Counted from the first letter of the stretch, positions 1 through 6,321 are shown. The stretch is DNA of 12,786 nucleotides from Deltaproteobacteria bacterium (GCA_013202445.1 JABMRW010000076.1:1-12786); one strand, 5' to 3'. Notes: generated by a model from the sequence alone, not told the origin. Translations and numbers: made by a program.

Positions 1-491
1 ATATTCTTACTGAAGACAACTTACAGGAGCTGGTGAAGTTGACTAATGAGGAGTTGTGCCAATCCTGTAGTGAGAATAGAGAAAGGTTAGAGCTTATTCA
101 GGCTCAAATCGAAGAAATAGATAGCAGGCTGAGCAAGCTCTACGATGCCATAGAGACTGGGGAGTTTAAGGGTGGAGAGCTTGCCCCCAGGATAAAGGCT
201 CTCTCCCAGAAGAAGGAGGAGCTATTGCAGGCAAAGACTGAGGTAGAGGAAATATTACGCTATGAGAATGTGGATATGGCTGACCCTCAAGTAGTACAAG
301 ACTATGCCGATGACCTGAGAAACTTATTGGCGAAATCCTCCATAACTGAGCAAAGAAGCTTCCTCAAGTCCTTTGTAGAAAGGATTGAGGTGGATGAATC
401 AGAAGCAAAAGTGTATTACACTATCCCTATGCCTCCGTATAGCGTCTCCGAGGAAACCGTGGGAGTTTTACCTTTCGTACACCACGGTTGA
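1..491 (+). CDS. Large serine recombinase, C-terminal part (gene runs off the left edge)
   Basis: This is the distal end of a site-specific recombinase of the large serine type, which cuts and rejoins DNA in phage, transposon or integrative-element movement. The frame is open to the first bases of the window (in-frame codons from base 3), so the GTG at 33 is internal and the catalytic serine domain lies outside. About 163 residues are visible. The first two thirds is a charged, heptad-like coiled coil (ENRERLELIQ, EEIDSRLSKLYD, KKEELLQAKTEVEE). It is followed by an SSITEQRSFLKSFVERIEV segment and a short beta-rich tail ending PFVHHG. The charged coiled coil followed by FVERIEV is the usual C-terminal arrangement of this family. 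The reading is AT-richer than the genes at 4-7 kb, fitting a mobile origin. No transposase partner or attachment site is seen. Whether the full gene is intact cannot be judged here. Confidence 0.8.
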   Translation, partial: ILTEDNLQELVKLTNEELCQSCSENRERLELIQAQIEEIDSRLSKLYDAIETGEFKGGELAPRIKALSQKKEELLQAKTEVEEILRYENVDMADPQVVQDYADDLRNLLAKSSITEQRSFLKSFVERIEVDESEAKVYYTIPMPPYSVSEETVGVLPFVHHG

Positions 492-523
492 GGGAGAGGG
501 GGATACAGGGGGTAAGGGTGATT
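492..523 (+). repeat. G-rich interspersed repeat, copy 1
   Basis: A G-rich stretch containing GGAGAGGGGGATACAGGG followed by GGTAAGGGTGAT starts one base after the recombinase stop codon. It matches the segment at 4016-4043 with one substitution and one missing base. It matches the reverse complement of 12756-12785 at 28 of 30 positions. All three copies lie outside genes. It sits between the convergent ends of the recombinase and yajC. The function is unknown. Confidence 0.6.
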
Positions 524-532
524 AAATAATCC

Positions 533-904
533 TTACTGCTGTTCCCGCTTGAGGGCGACGCTGCTTTTAGCCAACCTCATGGTGGTGCCTGATTCTACTT
601 TGATGATGATGCTGTCCTCGCTGACGCTGTCAATCACCCCGTAGATGCCGCCGGAGGTGATTACCTTATCCCCCCGCTTCAGCTCCTCCATCAGCTGCTG
701 CTGTTGCTTCTGCCGCTTGCGCTGGGGGCGGATGAGCAGGAAGTAGAAGACGGCAAAGATGAGCACCAGGAAGATGATTATCGTCCAGTCAAAGCCGCCT
801 TCCTCGCCCTCGGTGGCTACCGGGTAGCAACCCGCCATAAATATCAGGGCGGTGATAAGCAGTACCGCCGTTAAGGCCATAGTTAGCACTCTACTTTTAT
901 TCAT
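533..904 (-). CDS. yajC: YajC, Sec translocase accessory subunit, with a lipoprotein-like N-terminus
   Basis: YajC is a small inner-membrane partner of SecDF-YidC that assists the Sec protein-export channel. The 123-residue product shows the family hallmarks: a membrane segment (about residues 39-60, TIIIFLVLIFAVFYFLLI), then the diagnostic RPQRKRQKQ, then GDKVITSGGIYG and a short beta domain. Unusually, an extra N-terminal signal-like segment precedes this, with a hydrophobic stretch ending MAGC at residues 23-26, a plausible lipobox. The ATG has a strong ribosome-binding site (AGGAGGGG, four or five bases away) in the 18-base gap after miaB, so the two genes are probably one transcript. SecD and SecF are not in the window. 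Identity is secure; lipidation is inference. Confidence 0.93.
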   Translation of the reverse strand: MNKSRVLTMALTAVLLITALIFMAGCYPVATEGEEGGFDWTIIIFLVLIFAVFYFLLIRPQRKRQKQQQQLMEELKRGDKVITSGGIYGVIDSVSEDSIIIKVESGTTMRLAKSSVALKREQQ

Positions 905-922
905 TTCCCCTCCTAATTAAGG

Positions 923-2188
923 TTAACTTTCAACTTTACCCTGCAGTGACCAGGGGCTGGTTTTCTCTATCCTGATATTGACCAGTTGCCCCAGGCGGTC
1001 ACTGTTGTCATTGAAGAATACCAGTTTACCACTTCTGGTCCGACTTTGCCACTTATCCCTGGCTTTACCCTCCACCAGGACTTCAACTACTTTGTTTTGG
1101 AGCCGGGCGTTTATCTCGGTGGCGATAGCTTCCTGGAGCATTTCGATGTGGTCTAGCCGCCGCTTTTTTTCAAGCAATGGCACGTCATCCTCTAAATTCT
1201 TTGCCGCCAAGGTCCCCGCTCTCGGTGAGTAGGCGGCCACATGGACGGCATCGAACCTAAGACGGTCAAGCAGCTCCGCCGTCTGCTGGAACTGCGCTTC
1301 GCTTTCCGAGGGGAACCCGACGATGACATCGGTGCTCAAGGCTATTTCCGGTATCTTATCCCGTATCTCGGCGATAAGCCGGCGGTATTGCTCTATGGTG
1401 TAGCCCCGTTTCATCGTCCTTAGAATCTCGTTACTGCCCGCCTGCACCGGCAGGTTTAGCTGCTCGCAGACCTTGTCCAGTTTGGCTATAGCTTCGATGA
1501 GCCGGGGGCTCATATCCTTGGGGTGGTTGGTCAAAAAGCGGATGCGCAGTAGCCCCTCTATGGGGTTCAGCTCGTGGAGCAAATCAGCCAAATCCGGCTT
1601 GTCGGGCAGGTCGTGCCCGTAGGAGTCCACGTTCTGCCCCAGCAGGGTGACCTCTCTGGTGCCCCGCCCCACCAGCTCCCTCACCTCGGCCACGATTTCG
1701 GCTGGCAGGCGGCTCTTTTCTCTGCCCCGCCGGTAGGGCACGATGCAGTAGGCGCAGAAGTTGTTGCACCCCTGTATGATGGGGACATAGGTGCAGGGCG
1801 CCGGACGCTGGGGCAGTATTTGCCCCCACCCCTCCCCCTCCCCCTCCCCCTCCCCTTCTAACCATTCAGGATGCTCCCCCGGCTTGAAGAAGTGGTCGAC
1901 CTGGGGAAAGCACTGCTCCAGCTTGGCTATGTCGGCGTTGACCAGGCAGCCGGTGACGGCCAGCGTCAGGTCGGGGCGCGCTTTCTTTAGGGTTTTAAGG
2001 TTGTGGAGCTTGTTGACCACGCGGCTCTCGGCGCTCTGGCGCACCACGCAGCTGTTAAGCACGATGAGGTCGGCCTCGGCGGCGCTATCGGTAATCTGGT
2101 AGCCCAGTTCCTCGAAGTAGCTAGCCAGCCTTTCCGATTCCGCCTTGTTCATCTGGCAGCCGATGGTCCAGATATGATATTTGGGCAT
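923..2188 (-). CDS. miaB: MiaB, tRNA-2-methylthio-N6-isopentenyladenosine methylthiotransferase
   Basis: This radical-SAM methylthiotransferase adds the 2-methylthio group to i6A37 in tRNAs reading UNN codons. The order of domains is canonical. The N-terminal UPF0004 domain has three cluster-binding cysteines (C11 in GCQMN, C47 in NSCVVR, C81 in TGCL). The radical-SAM core has C141-x3-C145-x2-C148 (CNNFCAYC) followed by IVPYRRGRE, and LLGQNVDSYG. A TRAM-like C-terminal domain ends the protein. GCQMN and YRRGRE favour MiaB over RimO or MtaB. At 421 residues it is close to, slightly shorter than, many MiaB proteins. Between the first two domains is a low-complexity stretch of five Glu-Gly pairs (residues 111-120) encoded by a hexanucleotide repeat. 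It lies 34 bases after the nuclease gene and 18 before yajC, so it may share their transcript. MiaA is not in view. Confidence 0.95.
   Translation of the reverse strand: MPKYHIWTIGCQMNKAESERLASYFEELGYQITDSAAEADLIVLNSCVVRQSAESRVVNKLHNLKTLKKARPDLTLAVTGCLVNADIAKLEQCFPQVDHFFKPGEHPEWLEGEGEGEGEGWGQILPQRPAPCTYVPIIQGCNNFCAYCIVPYRRGREKSRLPAEIVAEVRELVGRGTREVTLLGQNVDSYGHDLPDKPDLADLLHELNPIEGLLRIRFLTNHPKDMSPRLIEAIAKLDKVCEQLNLPVQAGSNEILRTMKRGYTIEQYRRLIAEIRDKIPEIALSTDVIVGFPSESEAQFQQTAELLDRLRFDAVHVAAYSPRAGTLAAKNLEDDVPLLEKKRRLDHIEMLQEAIATEINARLQNKVVEVLVEGKARDKWQSRTRSGKLVFFNDNSDRLGQLVNIRIEKTSPWSLQGKVES
1823..1855 (-). repeat. GGGGAG hexanucleotide repeat inside miaB, strong G-quadruplex motif
   Basis: On the coding strand of miaB there are six consecutive runs of four or five G, separated by single A or T bases. 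This creates five Glu-Gly pairs plus a Trp-Gly in the protein linker. The tract is in-frame (six-base unit), so gain or loss of a unit keeps the gene open. Single-base loops between G runs are the arrangement expected to form very stable G-quadruplexes. A structural effect on the mRNA or DNA is inference. Confidence 0.75.
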
Positions 2189-2222
2189 TGTGATATTCCA
2201 ATAAGAGGTAAATTATTAGATA

Positions 2223-2843
2223 TTAGGAAGATAGTTCGAAGATTTTGCTGACGAGAGATTTTCTAGCGTAAAAGGCTCGGCTGGTGGAACCATGGCCAGG
2301 GCCCTTCGTTCTGGCTTGTATCCATTTACCATCCCGACCGGTTAAACTCTCAAATCCCTCGGTTTTCAATTTATTCCTGATAAATTCATAATCAGCTGCT
2401 ATTTCCTTAATTATGTCCTCAGAACTAGAGAAATCTAAGCTCGTTACTTGGAGTAGTTCAGCTTTTACACTATTCTTCCCGTGCCACATAGCGGCGCAAA
2501 AAACCATAGATTTTAGCTTATTCCAGCAGTGACTTTGAAAGAAAGACTGGGTTTTTAATTCCTCGGGGTTAATCATGGTGATAGCCATCGTCTCTTTCGG
2601 TACAAGCTTGCCTCTTACATAGTAAAAGCTTACGGATTTAACCTCGTAAAATTGACCATTAGGTGCTCTGGAGCTACTTGCCTGTAAGCCGGCTAGCCTT
2701 TCCAGAACTAGCCCTTTCCAGCCTTTATTCTGTTTGCCGGTTTCAAAAGTGGTAATGCCATAGGATTCAGCAAGTTCTGCCAGGTCTTGACCTATGTATT
2801 GCCTTAAATTATTAACAGCTTGTTCTCGTGTAACAATCGTCAT
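2223..2843 (-). CDS. MutH/Sau3AI-family endonuclease, predicted GATC-specific
   Basis: Probable PD-(D/E)xK nuclease of the MutH/Sau3AI family, whose characterised members act at GATC. The 206 residues contain the family landmarks: NKGWKGLVLERLAG (39-52, E48 equivalent to MutH E56), SSSRAPNGQFYEVKS (56-70, E67-x-K69 equivalent to MutH E77/K79), then KETMAITMI, like the ETT-containing strand of MutH. It is MutH-sized, not Sau3AI-sized, so it should be a single catalytic domain. The position expected to hold the catalytic Asp (MutH D70) appears to be N62, codon AAT. The ATG is preceded by GAGG nine bases away, 17 bases after the methyltransferase stop, so the two are co-expressed. The segment is AT-rich relative to flanking genes, suggesting acquisition. 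Function as restriction enzyme, nickase or inactive binder is open. Confidence 0.72.
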   Translation of the reverse strand: MTIVTREQAVNNLRQYIGQDLAELAESYGITTFETGKQNKGWKGLVLERLAGLQASSSRAPNGQFYEVKSVSFYYVRGKLVPKETMAITMINPEELKTQSFFQSHCWNKLKSMVFCAAMWHGKNSVKAELLQVTSLDFSSSEDIIKEIAADYEFIRNKLKTEGFESLTGRDGKWIQARTKGPGHGSTSRAFYARKSLVSKIFELSS

Positions 2844-2860
2844 TTAAAAGCCTCAGTAAG

Positions 2861-3664
2861 TTACGTGCTTGTGGGAACTTTCTCTTTGATGTCTTCAAAA
2901 CGTTTTATCGAAAGATCCAAATACTCTTTTGAAGTATCAATACCTATAAAATCGCGCCCGTAGAAAAAGGTGACCAAGCCTGTAGTCGAGCTTCCGCTAA
3001 AAGGATCCAAAACGGTCTCGCCTTTATTTGTACTTGCTAGTATGATTCGTTTCAATAACTCAACGGGTTTTTGTGTCGGGTGTTTTCCGTGCTTTTTTTC
3101 CGCTTGCTTCGGGGTAGTGATAGCCCAGACCGAACGCATCTGAAAACCGCGTTTTTTTATAAAATCACCCTGCCAGAGGCCATTCTTCATAAGTTCGTAA
3201 TTATAAGTGTGTCTATATTTTTTATCTTTTATTGCCCATATCAGAGTCTCATGGCTGGCGGTAAAATAGCGACAACTGAGGTTAGGTGAGGCATTCGGTT
3301 TAAACCAAGCAATGTCATTAAGGATATGGAATTTATTAGACTGTAAGGCATAACCGCATTGGTAAATTGAATGATAGGTACCGCTTACCCAGATGGTTCC
3401 TTGTGGTTTGAGTACTCGCTTGCAGGCTTTTATCCAAGCAAGGTGAAACTTAAGGCTGTCTAGCAAACCGTTGCTTAAGTCCCATTCACCCTTTTTTACA
3501 CTTACCCTTTTCCCATTCTGGCAGGTGAAAGTACCGTTAGAAAGAAAGTAAGGAGGGTCGGCGAAAATCATATCAATGGACTCTTCTGGAATTTCAGCAA
3601 GTACGTCTAGGCAATTATCTAAGTAGAGCTTAAAGTGTGGTACTTCATAATAAGGTGTTTTCAT
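2861..3664 (-). CDS. DpnA-like beta-class adenine-N6 DNA methyltransferase, predicted GATC
   Basis: SAM-dependent DNA methyltransferase of 267 residues. Motif IV is DPPYFLSNG (36-44), followed by the target-recognition region and then motif I DPFSGSSTTG (220-229). This is the beta-class order. HPTQKP (195-200) and IGIDTSKEYL are also typical. The whole closely resembles DpnA, the second methylase of the DpnII system, in landmarks and length: FADPPYFLSN, WIKACKRVLKPQGTIWVSG, NLSCRYFT and GKHPTQKP. DpnA methylates adenine in GATC, also on single-stranded DNA. No alpha-class DpnM partner is present; a MutH-like nuclease follows 17 bases on. The start ATG lies 16 bases past the encoded CCA of tRNA-Ser, and its only plausible ribosome-binding site (GAAAGG) touches the tRNA end. 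The gene itself contains two of the seven GATC sites in the window. GATC specificity is inference from family resemblance. Confidence 0.88.
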   Translation of the reverse strand: MKTPYYEVPHFKLYLDNCLDVLAEIPEESIDMIFADPPYFLSNGTFTCQNGKRVSVKKGEWDLSNGLLDSLKFHLAWIKACKRVLKPQGTIWVSGTYHSIYQCGYALQSNKFHILNDIAWFKPNASPNLSCRYFTASHETLIWAIKDKKYRHTYNYELMKNGLWQGDFIKKRGFQMRSVWAITTPKQAEKKHGKHPTQKPVELLKRIILASTNKGETVLDPFSGSSTTGLVTFFYGRDFIGIDTSKEYLDLSIKRFEDIKEKVPTST

Positions 3665-3680
3665 TTTATCATTGCCTTTC

Positions 3681-3772
3681 TGGCGGAGGGGGAGGGATTC
3701 GAACCCTCGACCCCAGTTTCCCAGGGTAAGCGCTTAGCAGGCGCCCGCACTAGGCCACTATGCGACCCCTCC
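3681..3772 (-). tRNA. tRNA-Ser(GCU), CCA encoded
   Basis: Read on the minus strand from 3772, the acceptor stem GGAGGGG (3766-3772) pairs with CCCCTCC (3685-3691). The D stem is GCA/TGC. The anticodon stem GGCGC/GCGCT carries the loop CTGCTAA, giving anticodon GCU. A long variable arm (ACCC...GGGGT) is typical of class II serine tRNAs. The T arm is GAGGG-TTCGAAT-CCCTC. The discriminator is G at 3684 and CCA is encoded at 3681-3683. It reads AGC/AGU codons. The DNA methyltransferase gene begins 16 bases downstream on the same strand, so tRNA and mRNA may share one transcript. tRNA genes are common integration sites, fitting the acquired look of that pair, though no duplicated tRNA end is seen. 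Confidence 0.95.
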
Positions 3773-3884
3773 CCAAGTTTGAGGAATTAGTTGGCTTTAT
3801 GATTTTACTATATCATACCCCCGCTGGGGAAGTCTCTCCCCGCCCCATTTTATATCTTAACCCACCCACCAACCCTTTAAGGTA

Positions 3885-3905
3885 AAGAGGGGTTATACCC
3901 CTCTT
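3885..3905. repeat. Perfect hairpin, nine-base-pair stem with three-base loop
   Basis: AAGAGGGGT (3885-3893) and ACCCCTCTT (3897-3905) are exact reverse complements around TAT. There is no good T-run on either side and no gene ends near it, so a terminator role is weak. It may be part of a degenerate repeat element. Confidence 0.6.
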
Positions 3906-4015
3906 AAACTACCCATTTTTCCCGCCCCTTCTCCCCCCACCCAACGGAGCGAAGGGTTAAAGGCACAGCCATATAGGGTGGGTCAGGGTGGGAAGCAAAA
4001 CACCGGCTAAAACGT

Positions 4016-4043
4016 GGAGAGGGGGATACAGGGGTGAGGGTGA
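4016..4043 (+). repeat. G-rich interspersed repeat, copy 2
   Basis: GGAGAGGGGGATACAGGGG followed by TGAGGGTGAT matches copy 1 (492-523) with one substitution and one deleted base, and has the same orientation. It lies about 60 bases upstream of the chosen ybeY start. The GTG inside the repeat that could extend the ybeY frame is therefore unlikely to be the true start. Confidence 0.6.
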
Positions 4044-4083
4044 TAGAAATACGAAAAACCTCTTTATCGGCTATTTGCTGGTG

Positions 4084-4092
4084 TGCTATCAT
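4084..4092 (+). promoter_or_regulatory. Possible extended -10 promoter of ybeY
   Basis: TG-C-TATCAT fits an extended -10 element (TGnTATnAT). No convincing -35 lies upstream. Transcription would start around 4098-4100, only a few bases before the ATG at 4103, giving an almost leaderless message. That would match the poor ribosome-binding site in front of ybeY. Confidence 0.3.
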
Positions 4093-4102
4093 TGAAGTAC
4101 GG

Positions 4103-4573
4103 ATGGAAATAAACATCTTAATTGACGAAGGCTTTGCCGGTTGCCCCACCCCCCGCTGGCTGGAGGGTATCGCACGGCAGGTGCTGGAGGCGGAGGGGGC
4201 GGGGGCTGAGGCGGAGGTTGGCCTGCTTATCGCCACCCAGGAGCGGGTCAAAGAATTAAACCGGGACTATCTGGGCGAGGATGCGCCGACCGATGTCCTG
4301 GCCTTCTCCGCCCGGGAAGAAGGGGCGGACCAAACCCCCTTTATCAACCCCCCCGATGGCCTGCTCCATCTGGGCGAGGTGATTATCGCCTACCCCCAGG
4401 CGGTGATTCAGGCGGCGGAGCACCGCCACCCGGTAAAGAAGGAACTGGCCATTCTTATCATTCACGGCCTGCTCCACCTGCTGGGCTATGACCACGATAA
4501 GCCCGATTTAGAACGCCGGATGAAAGCCAGGGAAAAGGAGCTCCTGGGCTACGTCGAAGGAGGCTTAAAGTGA
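4103..4573 (+). CDS. ybeY: YbeY, endoribonuclease of 16S rRNA maturation
   Basis: YbeY is a zinc-dependent single-strand endoribonuclease involved in 16S rRNA 3'-end maturation and ribosome quality control. The decisive evidence is the metal-binding signature HGLLHLLGYDHD near the C-terminus. NRDYLGEDAPTDVLAFSA and LGEVIIAYP upstream are also typical of the family. I start at the ATG at 4103 (156 residues, the usual length). The frame extends back to a GTG at 4034, but that lies in an interspersed repeat and the extra 23 residues do not look like YbeY. Only a weak GAAG precedes the ATG. The last four bases overlap the GTG of the next gene, so the two are translationally coupled. miaB, a common ybeY neighbour in proteobacteria, is nearby but on the other strand. 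Confidence 0.95.
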   Translation: MEINILIDEGFAGCPTPRWLEGIARQVLEAEGAGAEAEVGLLIATQERVKELNRDYLGEDAPTDVLAFSAREEGADQTPFINPPDGLLHLGEVIIAYPQAVIQAAEHRHPVKKELAILIIHGLLHLLGYDHDKPDLERRMKAREKELLGYVEGGLK

Positions 4574-5142
4574 GAGTTCTGGGTATTGCCGGCAGCCCGC
4601 GCCGCGGCGGCAACACCGACCTTTTGCTGGCCGAGGTGCTCAAGGGCGTCGCCGCTGAAGGGGCTGAGGTCAAGACAATTTTTCTTAATAAACTAGATAT
4701 TACCCCCTGCCAGCACTGTGACGCCTGCTTTAAGGCCGGCGTCTGCCGCATCAAGGACGATATGCAGATGGTCTATAAGGAGTTGGAGAAGGCGGATAGA
4801 ATCGTGCTGGCCTCACCGGTGCAGTTTATGGGAGTGAGCGCCCAGGCCAAGGCCATGATTGACCGCTGCCAGGCGCTCTGGGCCAGAAAGTACGTGCTGG
4901 AAGTACCCCCATTGGGCGATAGGCGTCTGAGGAAGGGATTATTTATTGCCGTCGGCGGCATGAAGCTGGCTCATCTCTTCGAGCCGTCGCTGGCAATAGT
5001 AAAAGCCCTCTTCAAAGTCCTTGATATTAAATATGCCGGAGATTTACTCTTCCCCGGCGTTGACGAAAAAGGGGCGATTAAGCAACACCCCGATGCCTTA
5101 AAGCAGGCGTTCCTGGCTGGCCGGAAGCTGGTCGAAGAATAA
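4570..5142 (+). CDS. Iron-sulfur flavoprotein-type NAD(P)H-dependent FMN oxidoreductase
   Basis: Flavodoxin-fold oxidoreductase of 190 residues. The FMN-phosphate loop is GSPRRGGNT (8-16). The flavin face is ASPVQFMGVSAQAKAMIDRC. Between them is a compact cysteine cluster, C47-x2-C50-x2-C53-x5-C59, matching the [4Fe-4S] ligand pattern of the Isf family of anaerobes, which carries electrons between ferredoxin-like donors and oxygen- or redox-stress acceptors. The GTG start overlaps the ybeY stop (GTGA) and has a strong ribosome-binding site (AAGGAGG, about seven bases away). There is no functional link to ybeY beyond co-expression. It converges on the VWA gene with a seven-base gap. The substrate is not predictable; the cluster supports an anaerobic host. 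Confidence 0.85.
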   Translation: MRVLGIAGSPRRGGNTDLLLAEVLKGVAAEGAEVKTIFLNKLDITPCQHCDACFKAGVCRIKDDMQMVYKELEKADRIVLASPVQFMGVSAQAKAMIDRCQALWARKYVLEVPPLGDRRLRKGLFIAVGGMKLAHLFEPSLAIVKALFKVLDIKYAGDLLFPGVDEKGAIKQHPDALKQAFLAGRKLVEE

Positions 5143-5149
5143 AGTCCGG

Positions 5150-6319
5150 TTACCTCTTAACCACCAGCTTGCCGACAGATTGCTCCAGCCCCCCCAGCGT
5201 TAGCGGGTACATGGGGAAGAGCCGGCCAATCATCTGCACGGTGGCGTGAACCCAGAAGCGCGGGTCGTCGGGGTTGAGCCAGACGCAGTGGCTGAAGTGG
5301 TCAGCGATTCTTTTAAGCCAGAGTATCCCCGGTATCTCGTTGCGCTCGTAGTAGTTAATGGCGCCGTAGCGCTCGGTTAGCTCCCAGGGCCCCATTCTAG
5401 CGTCGCCGACTATCAGCAGCTTATGGTCGGGCTCCAGCGTGTTCAGCATGTGGACGGTGCTTACCGCGTCCTCCCGCTCGATGTCCCGGTAGAGGTTATC
5501 GTAGATGCAGTTGTGGAAGTAGTAGTACTGGAAGTCCCGGAAGTGGGAGCTTGAGTGGGCCGCCGAAAACAGCTGGCTGCAGAGCTTGGCGTAGGGCTCC
5601 ATGGAGCCGCCCACATCCATTAATAAAAGCAGCTTAACCGTGTTCTTGCGGCTCCGCTGCCAGATAAAATCAAGGTCGCCGGCGTTCTTGGCGGTGGCCT
5701 TGATGGTTCCTTCTAAGTCTAATTCATCTTCGGGGCCGGTGCGGCGCAGCTGCCGCAGCTTTTTCAGGGCCATCCCTATCTGGCGCACGTCCAGCGTCAG
5801 GTCGCTGCGGTAGTTCTTAAAGCGCCGCTCCTGGGCAATCTGGACGGCGTGCCTGCCCCCCGGTTGCCCCCCGATTCTGATTCCGGCCGGGTGATAGCCG
5901 GAGTGCCCGAAGGGAGAGGTTCCGCCCCGCCCTATCCAGTGGCCGCCCCCGTCGTGCTGCTCGGTCTGCTCTTTTAACCGCTGCTCCAGCTCTTTAATCA
6001 GCTCGTCGAAGTCCATGCTCTCGAACTTGGCCTGCTCCTCCTCGCTTAAAAAGAGGCGGTTTAAGGGGTCTTTGAGCCAGTCCAGCACCTGCTCGGCAAT
6101 CTCCTCGGGGGCTTCCACCCCCTGGAAATACTGCTGAAAGGCGACGTCATACTGATCGTAGTAGGTCTCGCTCTTAACCAGGATGGCTCGGGCCAGGAAG
6201 TAGAAATCGTCCAGGTTCTTGATGTGCCCCTTGGCCAGGGCTTCCATGAGGGTCATCCACTCCACGAGGGAAACTGGGACCTTATTCTGCCGGAGGATAT
6301 AGAAAAAATCGGTAAACAT
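5150..6319 (-). CDS. CoxE-type von Willebrand factor A domain protein
   Basis: A 389-residue cytoplasmic protein of the VWA/CoxE group that works with MoxR-type AAA+ ATPases in maturation or metal insertion of client proteins. The N-terminal 110 residues are helical and acidic. Residues 123-157 are a Gly-rich linker. The VWA domain starts about 228, with a MIDAS-like DVGGSM (235-240) and later VGDARMGPWEL. The first MIDAS serine (consensus DxSxS) is Gly237. No signal peptide or membrane segment is seen. The ATG lies two bases after the MoxR stop, so translation is coupled. No CO dehydrogenase or other obvious client is in the window, so a CoxE role in CODH maturation should not be assumed. 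Confidence 0.85.
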   Translation of the reverse strand: MFTDFFYILRQNKVPVSLVEWMTLMEALAKGHIKNLDDFYFLARAILVKSETYYDQYDVAFQQYFQGVEAPEEIAEQVLDWLKDPLNRLFLSEEEQAKFESMDFDELIKELEQRLKEQTEQHDGGGHWIGRGGTSPFGHSGYHPAGIRIGGQPGGRHAVQIAQERRFKNYRSDLTLDVRQIGMALKKLRQLRRTGPEDELDLEGTIKATAKNAGDLDFIWQRSRKNTVKLLLLMDVGGSMEPYAKLCSQLFSAAHSSSHFRDFQYYYFHNCIYDNLYRDIEREDAVSTVHMLNTLEPDHKLLIVGDARMGPWELTERYGAINYYERNEIPGILWLKRIADHFSHCVWLNPDDPRFWVHATVQMIGRLFPMYPLTLGGLEQSVGKLVVKR

Positions 6320-6321
6320 GG

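Larger units (their letters stand above)
3773..4102. other. Intergenic stretch between tRNA-Ser and ybeY, G/C-skewed and repeat-like
   Basis: About 330 bases without a credible gene. It must hold the tRNA-Ser promoter; TATGAT on the minus strand at 3812-3817 is a possible -10 with no clear -35. From about 3840 to 4000 the plus strand switches from C-runs (CCCACCCACC, CCCCCCACCC) to G-runs (GGGTGGGTCAGGGTGGG). The arms could pair imperfectly, as in a degenerate inverted-repeat element. It also holds a perfect nine-base-pair hairpin (3885-3905), repeat copy 2 (4016-4043) and a possible ybeY promoter. An open frame on the minus strand here is proline/serine-rich noise. Confidence 0.6.

Noticed and set aside
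1584..1865. Gly-rich minus-strand frame in miaB
   Set aside because: It is the G-run repeat read in another frame.
3885..3905. Hairpin as a Rho-independent terminator
   Set aside because: No T-run on either strand and no gene ending just before it; kept only as a repeat.
4034..4102. GTG start of ybeY inside the repeat
   Set aside because: The added 23 residues do not resemble YbeY and originate in an interspersed repeat.
3904..4251. Open frame on the minus strand opposite ybeY
   Set aside because: Low-complexity Ser/Pro composition, no ribosome-binding site, overlaps a secure gene.
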